Shown here piece by piece: positions 45,433 to 55,351 of a stretch of DNA of 64,000 bases. The stretch is from Kordia sp039026955 (GTDB lineage: Bacteria > Bacteroidota > Bacteroidia > Flavobacteriales > Flavobacteriaceae): assembly GCA_039026955.1 (NCBI GenBank), contig JBCCLH010000014.1:52604-116603 (forward strand). The letters run 5' to 3'. The translations under genes and the position numbers were made by a program. Position 1 is the first letter of the stretch; every line of letters begins with the position of its first letter. The notes beneath the pieces are model-generated. The model had not been told where the DNA came from, did not search any database, and saw only the letters and a program-made list of their open reading frames with translations.

Positions 45433-48400
45433 AAAAGATCATCTCATATTTTATAAAATATCCTGTAGCAGTTAACATCATTGTGATTGCCTTTGTGCTG
45501 TTTGGATATTTTGGATATTCAAGTTTAAAAACCTCTTTTTTTCCGCAGGTAGCTACCAATATTGTGACCATTTCGGCAGCGTATCCAGGAGCTTCGCCAC
45601 AAGAAATTGAAGAAGGTGTAGTATTGCCGATTGAAACCAATCTGAAAGGAATTATCGGTGTGGATCGTGTGACTTCTACTTCATCAGAAAACAACGCAGC
45701 ATTGATCGTGGAAGTCAATCGAAGTTATGCTATTGATATTGTATTGGCAGATATTAAAAATGCCGTAGATAAAATTCCGAATTTCCCTGTCGGCATGGAA
45801 CCGCCTGTAATTGGCAAACGTGAAAACATAGCAAAATCTGTCAGCTTTGTGATTAGTGGAAACGAAATTCCATTACGTACATTGAAGCAAACTGCCCGAA
45901 AAGTAGAATCGGATATTTTACGCATGCAGGGAATTTCACAAGTCACACTTTCGGGCTTTCCGGATGAGGAGATTGAAATTGCCGTTCGCGAAAGTGATTT
46001 ACGTGCTTACGACTTATCGTTTCAAGATATCTCAAACGCAGTTTCCAAAACAAGTATCATCACTACCGCAGGTTCGGTAAAAACGGAAGCAGAAGAGTAT
46101 TTGATTCGCGCTAAAAATCGTGCGTATGAAGCAAAATCGCTCGAAAATGTGGTTGTGAAGGCGGATAATAACGGAAATATCATTCAGTTAAAAGACATCG
46201 CGACGGTGAGAGATCAATTTAACGAATCGCCCAATGCAACCTATTACAACGGTGAAATTGCTGTTACGGTTGACATTAAAAATACGAATAGCGAAGACTT
46301 ATTAGAAACCGCCGAAAAAGTGCGTAACTACATTGAAAATTTCAACAAAACAAGTGATGAGATACAACTTTCCATTACGTTTGATACTTCTATCATTCTG
46401 GAGCAACGTACACAGCTACTCTTTGAAAATGCCTTGATCGGGATGATTCTCGTATTTATATTTTTAGCAATTTTTCTAAAACCTCGCTTGGCATTTTGGG
46501 TCGCTTTTGGACTGCCTGTTGCCTTCTTAGGAATGTTTACGTTTGTCGGTTATTTTGGCATTACGATCAATGTATTGTCACTGTTTGGAATGATTATCGT
46601 GATTGGTATTTTGGTGGGTGACGGAATTGTGATAGCAGAGAATATCTACAGCGAATACGAAAAAGGGAAATCGCCCATTAGAGCTGCAATTGATGGTACG
46701 ATACAAGTGATTCCGCCTATTCTTTCTGCGATTGTCACAACGGTTTTGGCCTTTTCTATTTTCTTCTTTTTAGATGGAGATATCGGTTCGTTTTTTGGTG
46801 AAGTTGCTATTGTCGTTTCTGTAACGCTGATCGTTTCGTTAGTGGAAGCATTGATCATTCTGCCTGCGCATATTGCCCATTCAAAAGCATTGAAAAGAGA
46901 CGAAAAGAAGAATTATCTCAGCAGAAAAGCAGAAGACTTAATGAATTTCATCAAAAATAAAATCTATGCGCCTTCCATTACTTTTTTTATGGAGAATGTC
47001 TACACAAAGATTTTAGGTTTGGTGATTCCAATTGTGTTATTGATGATTACGCTTGGCGCGATTGCAGGTGGTATTATACAATTCACCTTTTTTCCTCCTG
47101 TCGCTAGTGAAGCGGTAAGTATTGAATTAACGATGCCCGAAGGAACCAACGAAAAAATCACAGATTCACTCGCACAAAAGATAGAAACTGCTGTTTGGAA
47201 AGTCAACAAGCAATTTGCTACCACGGACGATCCTGAAAAACAACCTGTGTTAAATGCCATTAAAGCCATTGGTCCAGGTACGGCAAATGCAACGGTTTTG
47301 GTGAATTTATTGCCTGGAGAATTGCGTGACTTTTCTGCCGATGAAATCTCCTTGGCTTTTCAAAAAGAAGTAGGAGACATCTACGGCGCCGAAAAACTCA
47401 TCTACGGATCGGGAACGTCTTTAGGTGGAAAACCTGTGTCTGTTTCATTGGTGAGTGATGATATTGAAGAACTCCGCAAAGCAAAGGAAATTGTAAAAGC
47501 ATTCATTGCCAAAAATCCAAAAGTACGTGATGTTGTAGATACCGATCCGAAGGGAATTAAAGAAATTAAAATCGAGCTAAAAGACAACGCCTATAACCTC
47601 GGATTGCAATTAAACGATGTAATGTCGCAAGTACGAAGCGGATTTTTTGGAGCAGAGATTCAGCGTTTTCAGCGTGGACAAGATGAAATTCGTGTGTGGG
47701 TTCGCTATGTGCGTGACGAACGTGCATCGATCAACAGTTTGGAAAATATGCAAATCATTACACCTTCGGGAGCGCGTGTGGCATTTGGAGAAATTGCTAC
47801 GTATAGTATTGAACGTGGTGAAGTCAGCATCAGTCATTTGGGTGGATTGCGCGAAATTCGTGTGGAAGCCGATATGAAAAATCCCAAAGAAAGTGCTTCT
47901 GCCATTATGCAAAGTATTTCAAATGAAGTCATGCCTGAAGTCCGAAAAAAATATCCAAGTGTATCGCAATTGTTTGAAGGACAAAACCGAGAGGCTCAAA
48001 AAGTCATCGATTCTGTAAAGTGGGTTGGTCCGATATTTTTACTACTGATTTACATTGTGATTGTGTTCACCTTCCGTTCGTACAGTCAGCCATTAATTCT
48101 GCTGTCCATCATTCCGTTTAGCTTGATTGGTGTGGCTTGGGGACATTATATTCACGGTTTCCCGATTAATATTTTATCCATGCTTGGGATTATTGCCTTG
48201 GTGGGAATTGTGGTGAACGACGGACTCGTTTTGATTACCAAACTCAATAATTATTTAAAAGAAGGCATGTTGTATAAAAATGCGATTATTGCTGCTGGAA
48301 AATCACGATTTAGAGCTATCTTCCTGACTTCTCTTACCACGATTGTTGGACTAGCACCATTAATCTTTGAGACGAGTCGCCAAGCGCAATTCTTAATTCC

Positions 48401-48590
48401 GATGGCAATTTCGGTGGCGTATGGAATCGCGATTGCAACCGTATTGACCTTATTTACCCTTCCTATTTTACTCTCGTTTTTCAATGCTGGAAAAGTGAAT
48501 TTGACTTGGTTATGGAATGGAAAAAAACCAACCAACGAAGCAGTAGAACGTGCCATTATTGAAATGAAAAGCGAACAAGAATTTTTATAG
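45429..48590 (+). CDS. RND-family efflux pump, inner-membrane permease
   Basis: 1053 residues, full length for the AcrB/HAE family. Helix 1 FIKYPVAVNIIVIAFVLFGY; porter domain segments YPGASPQEIEEGVVLPIETN and SVSFVISGNEI; helix 4 with the proton-relay type IVIGILVGDGIVIAENIY (Asp); the second half mirrors this with LGIIALVGIVVNDGLVLI. Energised by the proton gradient; exports drugs, metals or lipids out of the envelope. Middle gene of a three-gene operon. Confidence 0.93.
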   Translation: MKKIISYFIKYPVAVNIIVIAFVLFGYFGYSSLKTSFFPQVATNIVTISAAYPGASPQEIEEGVVLPIETNLKGIIGVDRVTSTSSENNAALIVEVNRSYAIDIVLADIKNAVDKIPNFPVGMEPPVIGKRENIAKSVSFVISGNEIPLRTLKQTARKVESDILRMQGISQVTLSGFPDEEIEIAVRESDLRAYDLSFQDISNAVSKTSIITTAGSVKTEAEEYLIRAKNRAYEAKSLENVVVKADNNGNIIQLKDIATVRDQFNESPNATYYNGEIAVTVDIKNTNSEDLLETAEKVRNYIENFNKTSDEIQLSITFDTSIILEQRTQLLFENALIGMILVFIFLAIFLKPRLAFWVAFGLPVAFLGMFTFVGYFGITINVLSLFGMIIVIGILVGDGIVIAENIYSEYEKGKSPIRAAIDGTIQVIPPILSAIVTTVLAFSIFFFLDGDIGSFFGEVAIVVSVTLIVSLVEALIILPAHIAHSKALKRDEKKNYLSRKAEDLMNFIKNKIYAPSITFFMENVYTKILGLVIPIVLLMITLGAIAGGIIQFTFFPPVASEAVSIELTMPEGTNEKITDSLAQKIETAVWKVNKQFATTDDPEKQPVLNAIKAIGPGTANATVLVNLLPGELRDFSADEISLAFQKEVGDIYGAEKLIYGSGTSLGGKPVSVSLVSDDIEELRKAKEIVKAFIAKNPKVRDVVDTDPKGIKEIKIELKDNAYNLGLQLNDVMSQVRSGFFGAEIQRFQRGQDEIRVWVRYVRDERASINSLENMQIITPSGARVAFGEIATYSIERGEVSISHLGGLREIRVEADMKNPKESASAIMQSISNEVMPEVRKKYPSVSQLFEGQNREAQKVIDSVKWVGPIFLLLIYIVIVFTFRSYSQPLILLSIIPFSLIGVAWGHYIHGFPINILSMLGIIALVGIVVNDGLVLITKLNNYLKEGMLYKNAIIAAGKSRFRAIFLTSLTTIVGLAPLIFETSRQAQFLIPMAISVAYGIAIATVLTLFTLPILLSFFNAGKVNLTWLWNGKKPTNEAVERAIIEMKSEQEFL

Positions 48591-48605
48591 TTAAATCAAT
48601 ATCTG

Positions 48606-49913
48606 ATGAAAAAAATATGTTTAATCTTTGTGTTTTTCCTTGTGATGATTCCCGCGAAAGCACAAAAAATACTCACGCAAAACGAAGCCATTCAATTGGT
48701 ATTGCAAAATAACTATGATGTATTGGTTTCAGTGAATAATATTAAAACCGCTAAAAATAATGCCAGCATTTACAACACGGGATTTTTGCCAACTGTGACG
48801 ACTTCTGCTAGTGCCACATATGATGAAAATAATGTAGACGCAGAAACTCAGGAAGGCGCTCCGTTTGTAATTGACGGCGCAGTCACGGAAAATTATAATG
48901 CGACGGTTTCGTTGAATTACACCATTTTTGACGGATTTAATCGAAAGTATAATTTTAAAAAACTACAAGAAACGCAGGGCTTAACCGAGTTGCAAGCACG
49001 GCAAACCATTGAAAACACTTTGCTTCAAGTATATGCCAGTTATTTTGAGATTGCCCGTTTGACAGAAAATGCTAAAAACCTTTCGGAAACCCTGAAGATT
49101 TCGCAGCAACGTTTGGAACGAACGGAATATAATTTTGAATTTGGACAATCGACAAAATTGGATGTGCTTACTGCAGAAGTTGATCGCAATAATGATAGTA
49201 TTCAGTATTTAAACAGTCAGCGATTGCTTAAAAATGCCAAACGTGACCTCAATATTTTGATGGGACAAGAAGTTACTGAAATCAATTATGATGTAAATAC
49301 TGAAATCAATTATTCTTTTGATTTAACCTTGGAAGATTTACAGGAAAATGTCCAAAAGAATAATGTCCAATTGTTACAAATTGATAAGAATATTGCACTC
49401 AGCAATTATGATATTAAAATGAACAAATCGGGCTGGTTGCCTACGATTTCGGCGGATGGTTCGTATAGTGTTGGGAGAAGTGCGAGCGATCAGGCTTTTG
49501 CTTTTGCGAGTCAGACTACAAACGGATTCGGTGTCGGTTTGAATTTAACTTGGAATCTTTTTGATGGTGGAAAAACCAAAACACGTGTCCAAAATGCCAA
49601 GATTGCTTTGGATAGTGAGAACATCCGAAAGCAGCAAACCGCACAACAACTGCAACGCGATTTGAGCAATACTTGGGAAACCTATCAGAATGCGTTATAT
49701 ACCATTCGCGTACAAGAAATGAACGTTGCCACCAACGAACGAAGTTTTGCACGAACCGAAGAACAATATAGGCTGGGACAAGTGATTACCTTGGATTTCC
49801 GTCAGGCACAAATCAATTTATTAAACGCTCGGCTTAATTTGAGTCAGGCTAAGTATGACGCTAAGAATTCGGAGTTGCAATTGTTGCAAATGTCTGGGAA
49901 GTTGTTGCGGTAG
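48606..49913 (+). CDS. TolC-family outer-membrane channel
   Basis: 435 residues. The signal peptide ends at about VMIPAKAQ. Two TolC/OEP repeats: LVLQNNYDVLVSVNNIKTAK and the later DKNIALSNYDIKMNKSGWLPTIS, each followed by long coiled-coil helices (LETTLLQVYASYFEIA-like and FARTEEQYRLGQVITLDFRQAQ). It completes the tripartite RND system with the two genes upstream (15-nt gap). Confidence 0.92.
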   Translation: MKKICLIFVFFLVMIPAKAQKILTQNEAIQLVLQNNYDVLVSVNNIKTAKNNASIYNTGFLPTVTTSASATYDENNVDAETQEGAPFVIDGAVTENYNATVSLNYTIFDGFNRKYNFKKLQETQGLTELQARQTIENTLLQVYASYFEIARLTENAKNLSETLKISQQRLERTEYNFEFGQSTKLDVLTAEVDRNNDSIQYLNSQRLLKNAKRDLNILMGQEVTEINYDVNTEINYSFDLTLEDLQENVQKNNVQLLQIDKNIALSNYDIKMNKSGWLPTISADGSYSVGRSASDQAFAFASQTTNGFGVGLNLTWNLFDGGKTKTRVQNAKIALDSENIRKQQTAQQLQRDLSNTWETYQNALYTIRVQEMNVATNERSFARTEEQYRLGQVITLDFRQAQINLLNARLNLSQAKYDAKNSELQLLQMSGKLLR

Positions 49914-49978
49914 GGTTTTGGTTTGTGGGTTAATGATTGTTTATGTTTTTTTAATCAAAAATTTACTTCATTTGCAAA

Positions 49979-50242
49979 CTAATTTTGATCAGTTTCAGAA
50001 TTAAGTTTCCTGAGTATTTTTAAAACTTCATCATCCTCAATTTTATCACTAACTTTGACTACACTTCCTTTCATCTCAAAGGGAACTTTTAAATAGGTAG
50101 GCTTTAATGTAAATACCGTACCATTACTTGGGGAGACTTCTAAATCATTTTGAACCAATCCACATAAACCATCAAAACTCTTACGCATATCACAAGGTTT
50201 GTTGTATAAAGAAAACCTGTCATTAACACTTAATCCAAACAT
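49979..50242 (-). pseudogene. IS66-type orfB (TnpB) 5' remnant joined to unrelated sequence
   Basis: 87 residues. Residues 1-48 (MFGLSVNDRFSLYNKPCDMR, KSFDGLCGLVQNDL, NGTVFTL) match the conserved start of the IS66 accessory protein OrfB. After that the sequence departs from the family (KPTYLKVPFEMKGSVV and onward) and ends early; a complete OrfB is about 115 residues. The start codon overlaps the end of a tnpA-like fragment at 50230 (TTCATG), the normal IS66 order, which supports decay in place. No IS66 transposase (tnpC) is present nearby, so it is inactive debris. Confidence 0.75.
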
Positions 50243-50437
50243 GAAACTAATGCTTTTATCGTAGACAAACCAACAGCATCCAAAACTACATTCAACTCTA
50301 AACGAACTCCGTTTGGATACTGAAATTCTAATTTGCTAGCGGTAGTGGTAGTAAAATCAGATACTGAGATCAGAATAAAATCTGAACTGCTAGAGTGACT
50401 TGCTGATTTTTTAACAACACTTACCGCTACCTGCTGC
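50230..50437 (-). pseudogene. IS66-type orfA (TnpA) 3' fragment
   Basis: Reading the minus strand to the TAA at 50230-50232, the end of the frame gives KLEFQYPNGVRLELNVVLD followed by STIKALVSC, the C-terminal pattern of IS66 OrfA. The upstream portion of the gene is missing, being replaced by the RHS fragment at 50438. Confidence 0.65.
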
Positions 50438-50878
50438 TTACCAACTTTTTAAAGTAGCCAAAAAACCTCCCTCTGTATTACCTCCACTATCTAAAGTTGA
50501 AGATGTTGATACACTATAATTTGTTTCTCTAGGACCAGCAAAATCAGTCATCATGGTTTTAAAACCAACATTCCCTGCCCCAGGTTCTTTATTTAGTACA
50601 TCATAACCAGTAGGAGTACCACCTTCAAGTCCTTCAATTTCTATTTTCCAAACAGGATTGTTATGGGCAAATTGATATGTAGAAATCGACATATATTCTG
50701 CTGATACTGGATCAACTCCAAAAAATCTTCCAATCGAAGGGTCAGCTTGTCGATGTCTGAATTCCACCCAATTTAGTCCTAAATCTTCGTATCTTTCTTG
50801 CCCTAGGTAATCAAAAGTATGATCTCTACCTGTAATTTGGTTATTATACCCTTTATGTTTCAATCCAAAGGGAGACAA
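50438..50878 (-). pseudogene. 5'-truncated RHS-repeat protein, core-domain fragment
   Basis: 146 residues. SPFGLKHKGYNN, DYLGQERYEDLGLNWVEFR-like and PSIGRFFGVDPVSAEYMSIS followed by QFAHNNPVW form the conserved RHS-core end (usually ...GRFLSVDPL...YQFAGNNPI). A stop codon sits 5 codons upstream of the TTG, so the large repeat region is missing. About 75 residues follow the core, a possible toxin tip remnant. Orphan fragment beside IS66 debris. Confidence 0.75.
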
Positions 50879-51096
50879 ATCTGCTTGCGTTTTTTAGGGC
50901 TTTTGATGTTTTTCAGCCCCTTTCAAGTATATTTAAAGAACGTATTTACTATCACCATAAATCTACATAAATGATACAAACTGTCCTAATCTTTACATTC
51001 TGATTTTTGATAAAATATATAAACGTTACTAAAATGTGTGACCCTTGAAATGTATTTTGTACTTATCTTTAACAAATAGGTATGCTATAATTTGTG

Positions 51097-51104
51097 TATA
51101 TTTG
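51097..51104 (+). promoter_or_regulatory. Putative -7 box of the toxin-antitoxin operon
   Basis: TATATTTG matches TAnnTTTG, 22 nt before the antitoxin ATG at 51127. Confidence 0.4.
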
Positions 51105-51126
51105 TTAGTATAATCCTTTACATATC

Positions 51127-51387
51127 ATGGGAGCAGTAGAGTTAAGAAATAAAATAATTGAAATCATCAATTCTTCAGATGAACGGTTTTTGCGTATGGT
51201 AAAGGCACTACATCAGACATACAAAGAAGATGCTTCTACCGAAGAAGATATTGTAACCTACACAATCAAAGGAGAAGCACTCACTAAAGCAGATATTATT
51301 GAAAATAATAATGAAGCTATAAAATCTATTGAAAGAGGCGAGTTCAGAACACATTCGGAGATTCGTCAAAAATATGCCAGACAGTAA
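51127..51387 (+). CDS. Putative antitoxin of a RelE/ParE pair
   Basis: 86 residues, acidic and helical: LRNKIIEIINSSDERFLRMV, YTIKGEALTKADIIENNNEA and a basic C-terminus (HSEIRQKYARQ). Not a classic RHH or HTH family, but it precedes a RelE/ParE toxin gene by only 5 nt with the usual order. Role assigned from context. Confidence 0.7.
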   Translation: MGAVELRNKIIEIINSSDERFLRMVKALHQTYKEDASTEEDIVTYTIKGEALTKADIIENNNEAIKSIERGEFRTHSEIRQKYARQ

Positions 51388-51392
51388 TTTAT

Positions 51393-51692
51393 ATGACTAA
51401 GAATTACGAGCAAATTGTCTGGTCTACCCAATCCGAAGTTGATTTAGATAATATTTTAGAATACTACTTGGAAGTTTCTCCCGATAAAGCATACTCCCAT
51501 ATTAATGATATTATTGACGCTGTGGAACAAACAGTCTTTTCCAAGCAATGGCAAATTGATGAATTTGATCCTTCCAGTCGAAGAATCATTGTTAAGAAAA
51601 AGTTTCGTGTCTATTACAAGGTTGAAGGTAAAACGGTGCGTGTTACTAGGATATATCCAACTCAGAAAAACCCTAAAGGAATTAAATTATAA
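51393..51692 (+). CDS. RelE/ParE-family toxin
   Basis: 99 residues. VWSTQSEVDLDNILEYYLE starts the ParE-like domain; the central WQIDEFDPSSRRIIVKKKFR and C-terminal TVRVTRIYPTQKNPKG match RelE/ParE toxins. Paired with the 86-residue antitoxin. Unrelated in sequence to the pair at 14504-15060, so it probably arrived separately in this accessory region. Confidence 0.82.
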   Translation: MTKNYEQIVWSTQSEVDLDNILEYYLEVSPDKAYSHINDIIDAVEQTVFSKQWQIDEFDPSSRRIIVKKKFRVYYKVEGKTVRVTRIYPTQKNPKGIKL

Positions 51693-51703
51693 ATAAAAAA
51701 CTA

Positions 51704-52348
51704 TTAATTGGATTTTTTCCTTTTCTTTCGCTTTTTCATTTTTTTATATTCCTCAAAGTCAATTTCAGCGATTTGATTTATTGATGATAAAGCACGACTA
51801 AAAGCTTCTACAGGATTTTTAAAAAGTTCATTTTTCAAAAAAGTTTTTTGTTGTTTCGAATCATTATTATGAATATTGTTAAATTCATCTATAACTAAAA
51901 AGCCTTCTTCATTTGTTTCTTTATTTATGCCAGGCACTATATTTACATGATAAAAATATTGTTCATCTTCAAATAAAGCTTCAATCTTTGGGTTAAATTT
52001 TATAATTGACTCTTTCTCTTTTTTAATTAGATATTTAGTTTGATTAATAGGGTCTTCTATTGGACGCCCCCAGCCGTCAGTTGAAAGAGGGCATTGATAA
52101 CGATGTAATTGAAGTTTAATCTCTTCTTTTCCATTTGACAAATCTTCTGAAAATTTAAAACCTTCAAATTTTCTGGAAATATTGGATTCCAATTCCCAAT
52201 ATTCGTATTGATCAGTAAAATAAATATGATAGTTAAATTCATATTCTACAATAACTACTGGAGCTTGAATTTGGTGTTGTATTATAACCTCTTTGATAAC
52301 ATCAATATCCTCCTTATTAACGGTTAAACTTACCGTAGTTTCTATCAT
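51704..52348 (-). CDS. Hypothetical protein paired with the TrlF ATPase
   Basis: 214 residues, not recognised. No signal peptide or membrane helix; strands and helices alternate (MIETTVSLTVNKEDIDVIKE, VVIVEYEFNYHIYF), and the C-terminus is very basic (KKMKKRKKRKKSN), suggesting nucleic-acid or partner binding. It follows the TrlF gene by 44 nt on the same strand, so it is probably a dedicated partner. Base composition is AT-rich like the ATPase gene. Confidence 0.6.
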   Translation of the reverse strand: MIETTVSLTVNKEDIDVIKEVIIQHQIQAPVVIVEYEFNYHIYFTDQYEYWELESNISRKFEGFKFSEDLSNGKEEIKLQLHRYQCPLSTDGWGRPIEDPINQTKYLIKKEKESIIKFNPKIEALFEDEQYFYHVNIVPGINKETNEEGFLVIDEFNNIHNNDSKQQKTFLKNELFKNPVEAFSRALSSINQIAEIDFEEYKKMKKRKKRKKSN

Positions 52349-52392
52349 GGTTTTTCATTATTTTTTTGGAGTGTATGTAATATAAAAGTCAT

Positions 52393-55254
52393 TTAAAAAC
52401 TATACTTTTTTTCTCTTTTCTGAAATGCCAATTTTCCTCCTTCAACAATATCAGCAATGTGTTGTCGAATCCCCATACTTTTTAATAAATCTTTTTCATT
52501 TTCATCTTCATCCTTTGCATTTTCAATTGCTCCGTTTATATAATCAAACTTATAAATACTCGAAGTTTCTTTATCATTCTGACCTTTTTGATGTGCTACA
52601 ATTACATTTTCGGCATCGGCATTAACAACTACATTAGGATTATGAGTAACTAAAATTATTTGTCTATCAAGTTTTTTTAATCTTAAATATTCTACTAAAT
52701 CTTTTGTAATTGATCGGTTGTCTAAATTATCTTCAGGTTGGTCAATCAAAATAGGAGCTTTAGCACTGCTTAAACCAATTATAAGCATTAGAATAACGAA
52801 ACTTGCTTTACCAGTAGACATTTTGTCCATTTTATCATCATCATAAATTGTCTCCCAATAATCAACAAAATAATCATCTAATAATATCCTAGTAGCATCT
52901 TCTAATGAATTTCGGTATTTAGTTGCCAGAGGAAATTTTTGATTTTCTGCGATGAGGGAGAATATTTCTTTTATCTGATTTAAATGATTCTCCATATCAA
53001 ATACAATTAGATTTTCTTTCATTTGAAAAAGAGTAAATTCTCTTTCAGGAAAACTCCTATTATCACTTATATTTCGCATCGCTTTATTGAATCTGTCAGC
53101 ATTAAATTTAACTGATCCCTCAATTGTCAATTTTTCCTCAGGAGATAAGGATGCTCTTTGAGATAATTCTTGTACAATTTTTGGGTATTCTTGATAGTTT
53201 TTAAGATACAATTCAAATAGTTTATCCTTTTCTTTTTGTAATTCTTCTTTATTTAAGCGAATCTCGTTTTTTAGTTTACTAATTTTCTGTAATACAATTG
53301 AATCCTGATCTATTGTTTTTTCAATTTTTGAAACTTCCTCTCTTGTTTTGTCATTTTTTTGATAGACCTCTAAATCACTATTTAATATTTTTTGGTTTTC
53401 AAAATTTACACTGAATAGATCAAAGAAGAAGTTTTTATTTACAAATTGCCCTTTATCATTTAATTTTATAGACTCTAAAAGTTCAATTATTTGATTATAT
53501 TTTTCAGAAATGAAATTGAAATTTTCACCAAAACTATTTTTTACTCTTTCATTTATAATTGATTTTTCGATAAGTTCTTTTTTACTTTTCATTTGTTCCA
53601 AAGAACTTAACAGTTCTGTACTAAAACTCACGAACCTACTATAATCATCATTAAGTATAGAAATTTGAGAACTGATTTCTCCTAACTTTTTTTTCTTAGA
53701 GTTATAATCTTCAATTTGCTCTGGTGTTAAACCCAATCCCTTTTTCAATTCTTCTGCTCTATTAGAATTAGAATGAATACTTTTTCGAATAGCTTCTTCA
53801 TTCCCAAGTTCTTTTAGCTCATGTTCTTTTTCAGAAATATATTGTTTTAGTGAAAAGTATCTTTTTATAATGTCTTCCCTAATGTTATCATTTGATTTTA
53901 CACGATCTAAGAAAACTTTATATTTATCATCATACTCAGGGTCTTCTCTCAAAAGACCTCTAACATATTTCAACAGTTCTGAACCTTTTTTATTTAAACT
54001 AGGTTCGGCAAGCTTTGAGAGGTAATTTTGTGGAATATATTTTATGTTTGGAATTATTGAATTTTCTTCTCCATACATCTTTTGTTTTGCCCCCGAGACT
54101 AAACTAACCTCAAAATCAAACTCTGAATCGATATTCCTAAAGTTATATCCTGAATTTACAATATCTGTGACCTCTGTATCAGTCTCAAGTGTTTTAGCGA
54201 TATTATACAATAGTATTGACTTACCTGAGGATTTCCCACCTATTATTACGTTTAAATTCTGATTTAAATAAATTGGAGTAGTATTAAACAAATTGTTGTT
54301 GGAAATAAATTTAACGCTATCTATTATTAATTTGTCTTCTTTAAAATCAGGTTTATGAGATTGAATTTTTACTCTATGTTCAGGTTCATAAATGATTTGT
54401 TTTAATCCTTCAAATGTAGGGTCGGATTTGATCCATGTATGGCAATGATAATTAGAAGATTCTACTTTATTACCGTCTTTACTAAACTGATACGTATCTA
54501 ATAAGTCAAATCCATGAATGTCTAATGAATGAAGTAACCTTTTATTTCCATATTCATTTAACCAAGATTGATTTTTTTGATTTGTTGCTACATTATTACT
54601 AAAAAAAGCATCTACTCTTGAATATAAATCCTCTTTGAATGGTTTAAGTTGTTGGTTTTTTTCTAAGTTACTCCATTCTTTATAACCTAAGAAAAGAAAA
54701 GTTCTACCTTTCCATTGAGTACTATTAAGTAACTCAAATACTTTTTCTGTTGGTGGTATAAAATTCGAAAAACCTTCATGAAGATCTCCCCCTGCTTCCT
54801 GAGAAAAATTTTCAATTGATAGCATCTTTGTTTTATGTCTATCTAACTTTGTGATAGGAATAAGTCCAATAAATTCACTTTTTACTTTATTTATTTCATT
54901 ACGTAAATCTGCTTCATTGATATCAAAAAGAATATGTAAATTAATTTTTTGAAGTCTACTTTCACTTGCAGTTCCAAAAGTATCAACCCTAAATTCAAGA
55001 ATTGGAAATATTTTCTCAATATTCTTTAATCTATTCTTATTCAACTTATAATCCATTACTTTTTCATAGCCATCGATAAAATAATAATCAGTTATACCAA
55101 TTACTTTAACATCTGCTGGAAGGTTTTCTAAAGAACTAATGAATTTCTCCCACCCCTCTTCATTATCATTATAATTTTGCTTAATTGATTTTGGAGTATG
55201 AATATGTAAGTCCCATATTCTCCACTCTGAACCTCTTGAATTATTTTTTTGCAT
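52393..55254 (-). CDS. TrlF-family PHP domain / SMC-like AAA ATPase
   Basis: 953 residues. The N-terminal PHP-type phosphoesterase domain has WDLHIHTPKS (HxH), VIGITDYYFIDGY and later metal-site candidates (NLHILFDI, HSLDIHGFD). Then the SMC/RecN-like ATPase: Walker A IIGGKSSGKS (around residue 340), a long coiled-coil (about 430-730), the ABC-type signature region MSTGKASFVILMLI, Walker B PILIDQPEDNLD and H-loop ILVTHNPN. Such proteins occur in defence-like settings; DNA cleavage or binding is expected. Co-transcribed with 51704-52348. Confidence 0.85.
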   Translation of the reverse strand: MQKNNSRGSEWRIWDLHIHTPKSIKQNYNDNEEGWEKFISSLENLPADVKVIGITDYYFIDGYEKVMDYKLNKNRLKNIEKIFPILEFRVDTFGTASESRLQKINLHILFDINEADLRNEINKVKSEFIGLIPITKLDRHKTKMLSIENFSQEAGGDLHEGFSNFIPPTEKVFELLNSTQWKGRTFLFLGYKEWSNLEKNQQLKPFKEDLYSRVDAFFSNNVATNQKNQSWLNEYGNKRLLHSLDIHGFDLLDTYQFSKDGNKVESSNYHCHTWIKSDPTFEGLKQIIYEPEHRVKIQSHKPDFKEDKLIIDSVKFISNNNLFNTTPIYLNQNLNVIIGGKSSGKSILLYNIAKTLETDTEVTDIVNSGYNFRNIDSEFDFEVSLVSGAKQKMYGEENSIIPNIKYIPQNYLSKLAEPSLNKKGSELLKYVRGLLREDPEYDDKYKVFLDRVKSNDNIREDIIKRYFSLKQYISEKEHELKELGNEEAIRKSIHSNSNRAEELKKGLGLTPEQIEDYNSKKKKLGEISSQISILNDDYSRFVSFSTELLSSLEQMKSKKELIEKSIINERVKNSFGENFNFISEKYNQIIELLESIKLNDKGQFVNKNFFFDLFSVNFENQKILNSDLEVYQKNDKTREEVSKIEKTIDQDSIVLQKISKLKNEIRLNKEELQKEKDKLFELYLKNYQEYPKIVQELSQRASLSPEEKLTIEGSVKFNADRFNKAMRNISDNRSFPEREFTLFQMKENLIVFDMENHLNQIKEIFSLIAENQKFPLATKYRNSLEDATRILLDDYFVDYWETIYDDDKMDKMSTGKASFVILMLIIGLSSAKAPILIDQPEDNLDNRSITKDLVEYLRLKKLDRQIILVTHNPNVVVNADAENVIVAHQKGQNDKETSSIYKFDYINGAIENAKDEDENEKDLLKSMGIRQHIADIVEGGKLAFQKREKKYSF

Positions 55255-55351
55255 ACGATAGTTTTACCAATTTTTTAACAAATAAGAAATACTATCAAAG
55301 TTAATAAAAAGAAACCTACATAAAATTGCGGATTTCCACATTTATCATAAG

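Noticed and set aside
51097..51692. Possible CRISPR or phage-defence unit instead of a toxin-antitoxin pair
   Set aside because: No repeats; sizes, order and the RelE/ParE-like motif fit a toxin-antitoxin pair.
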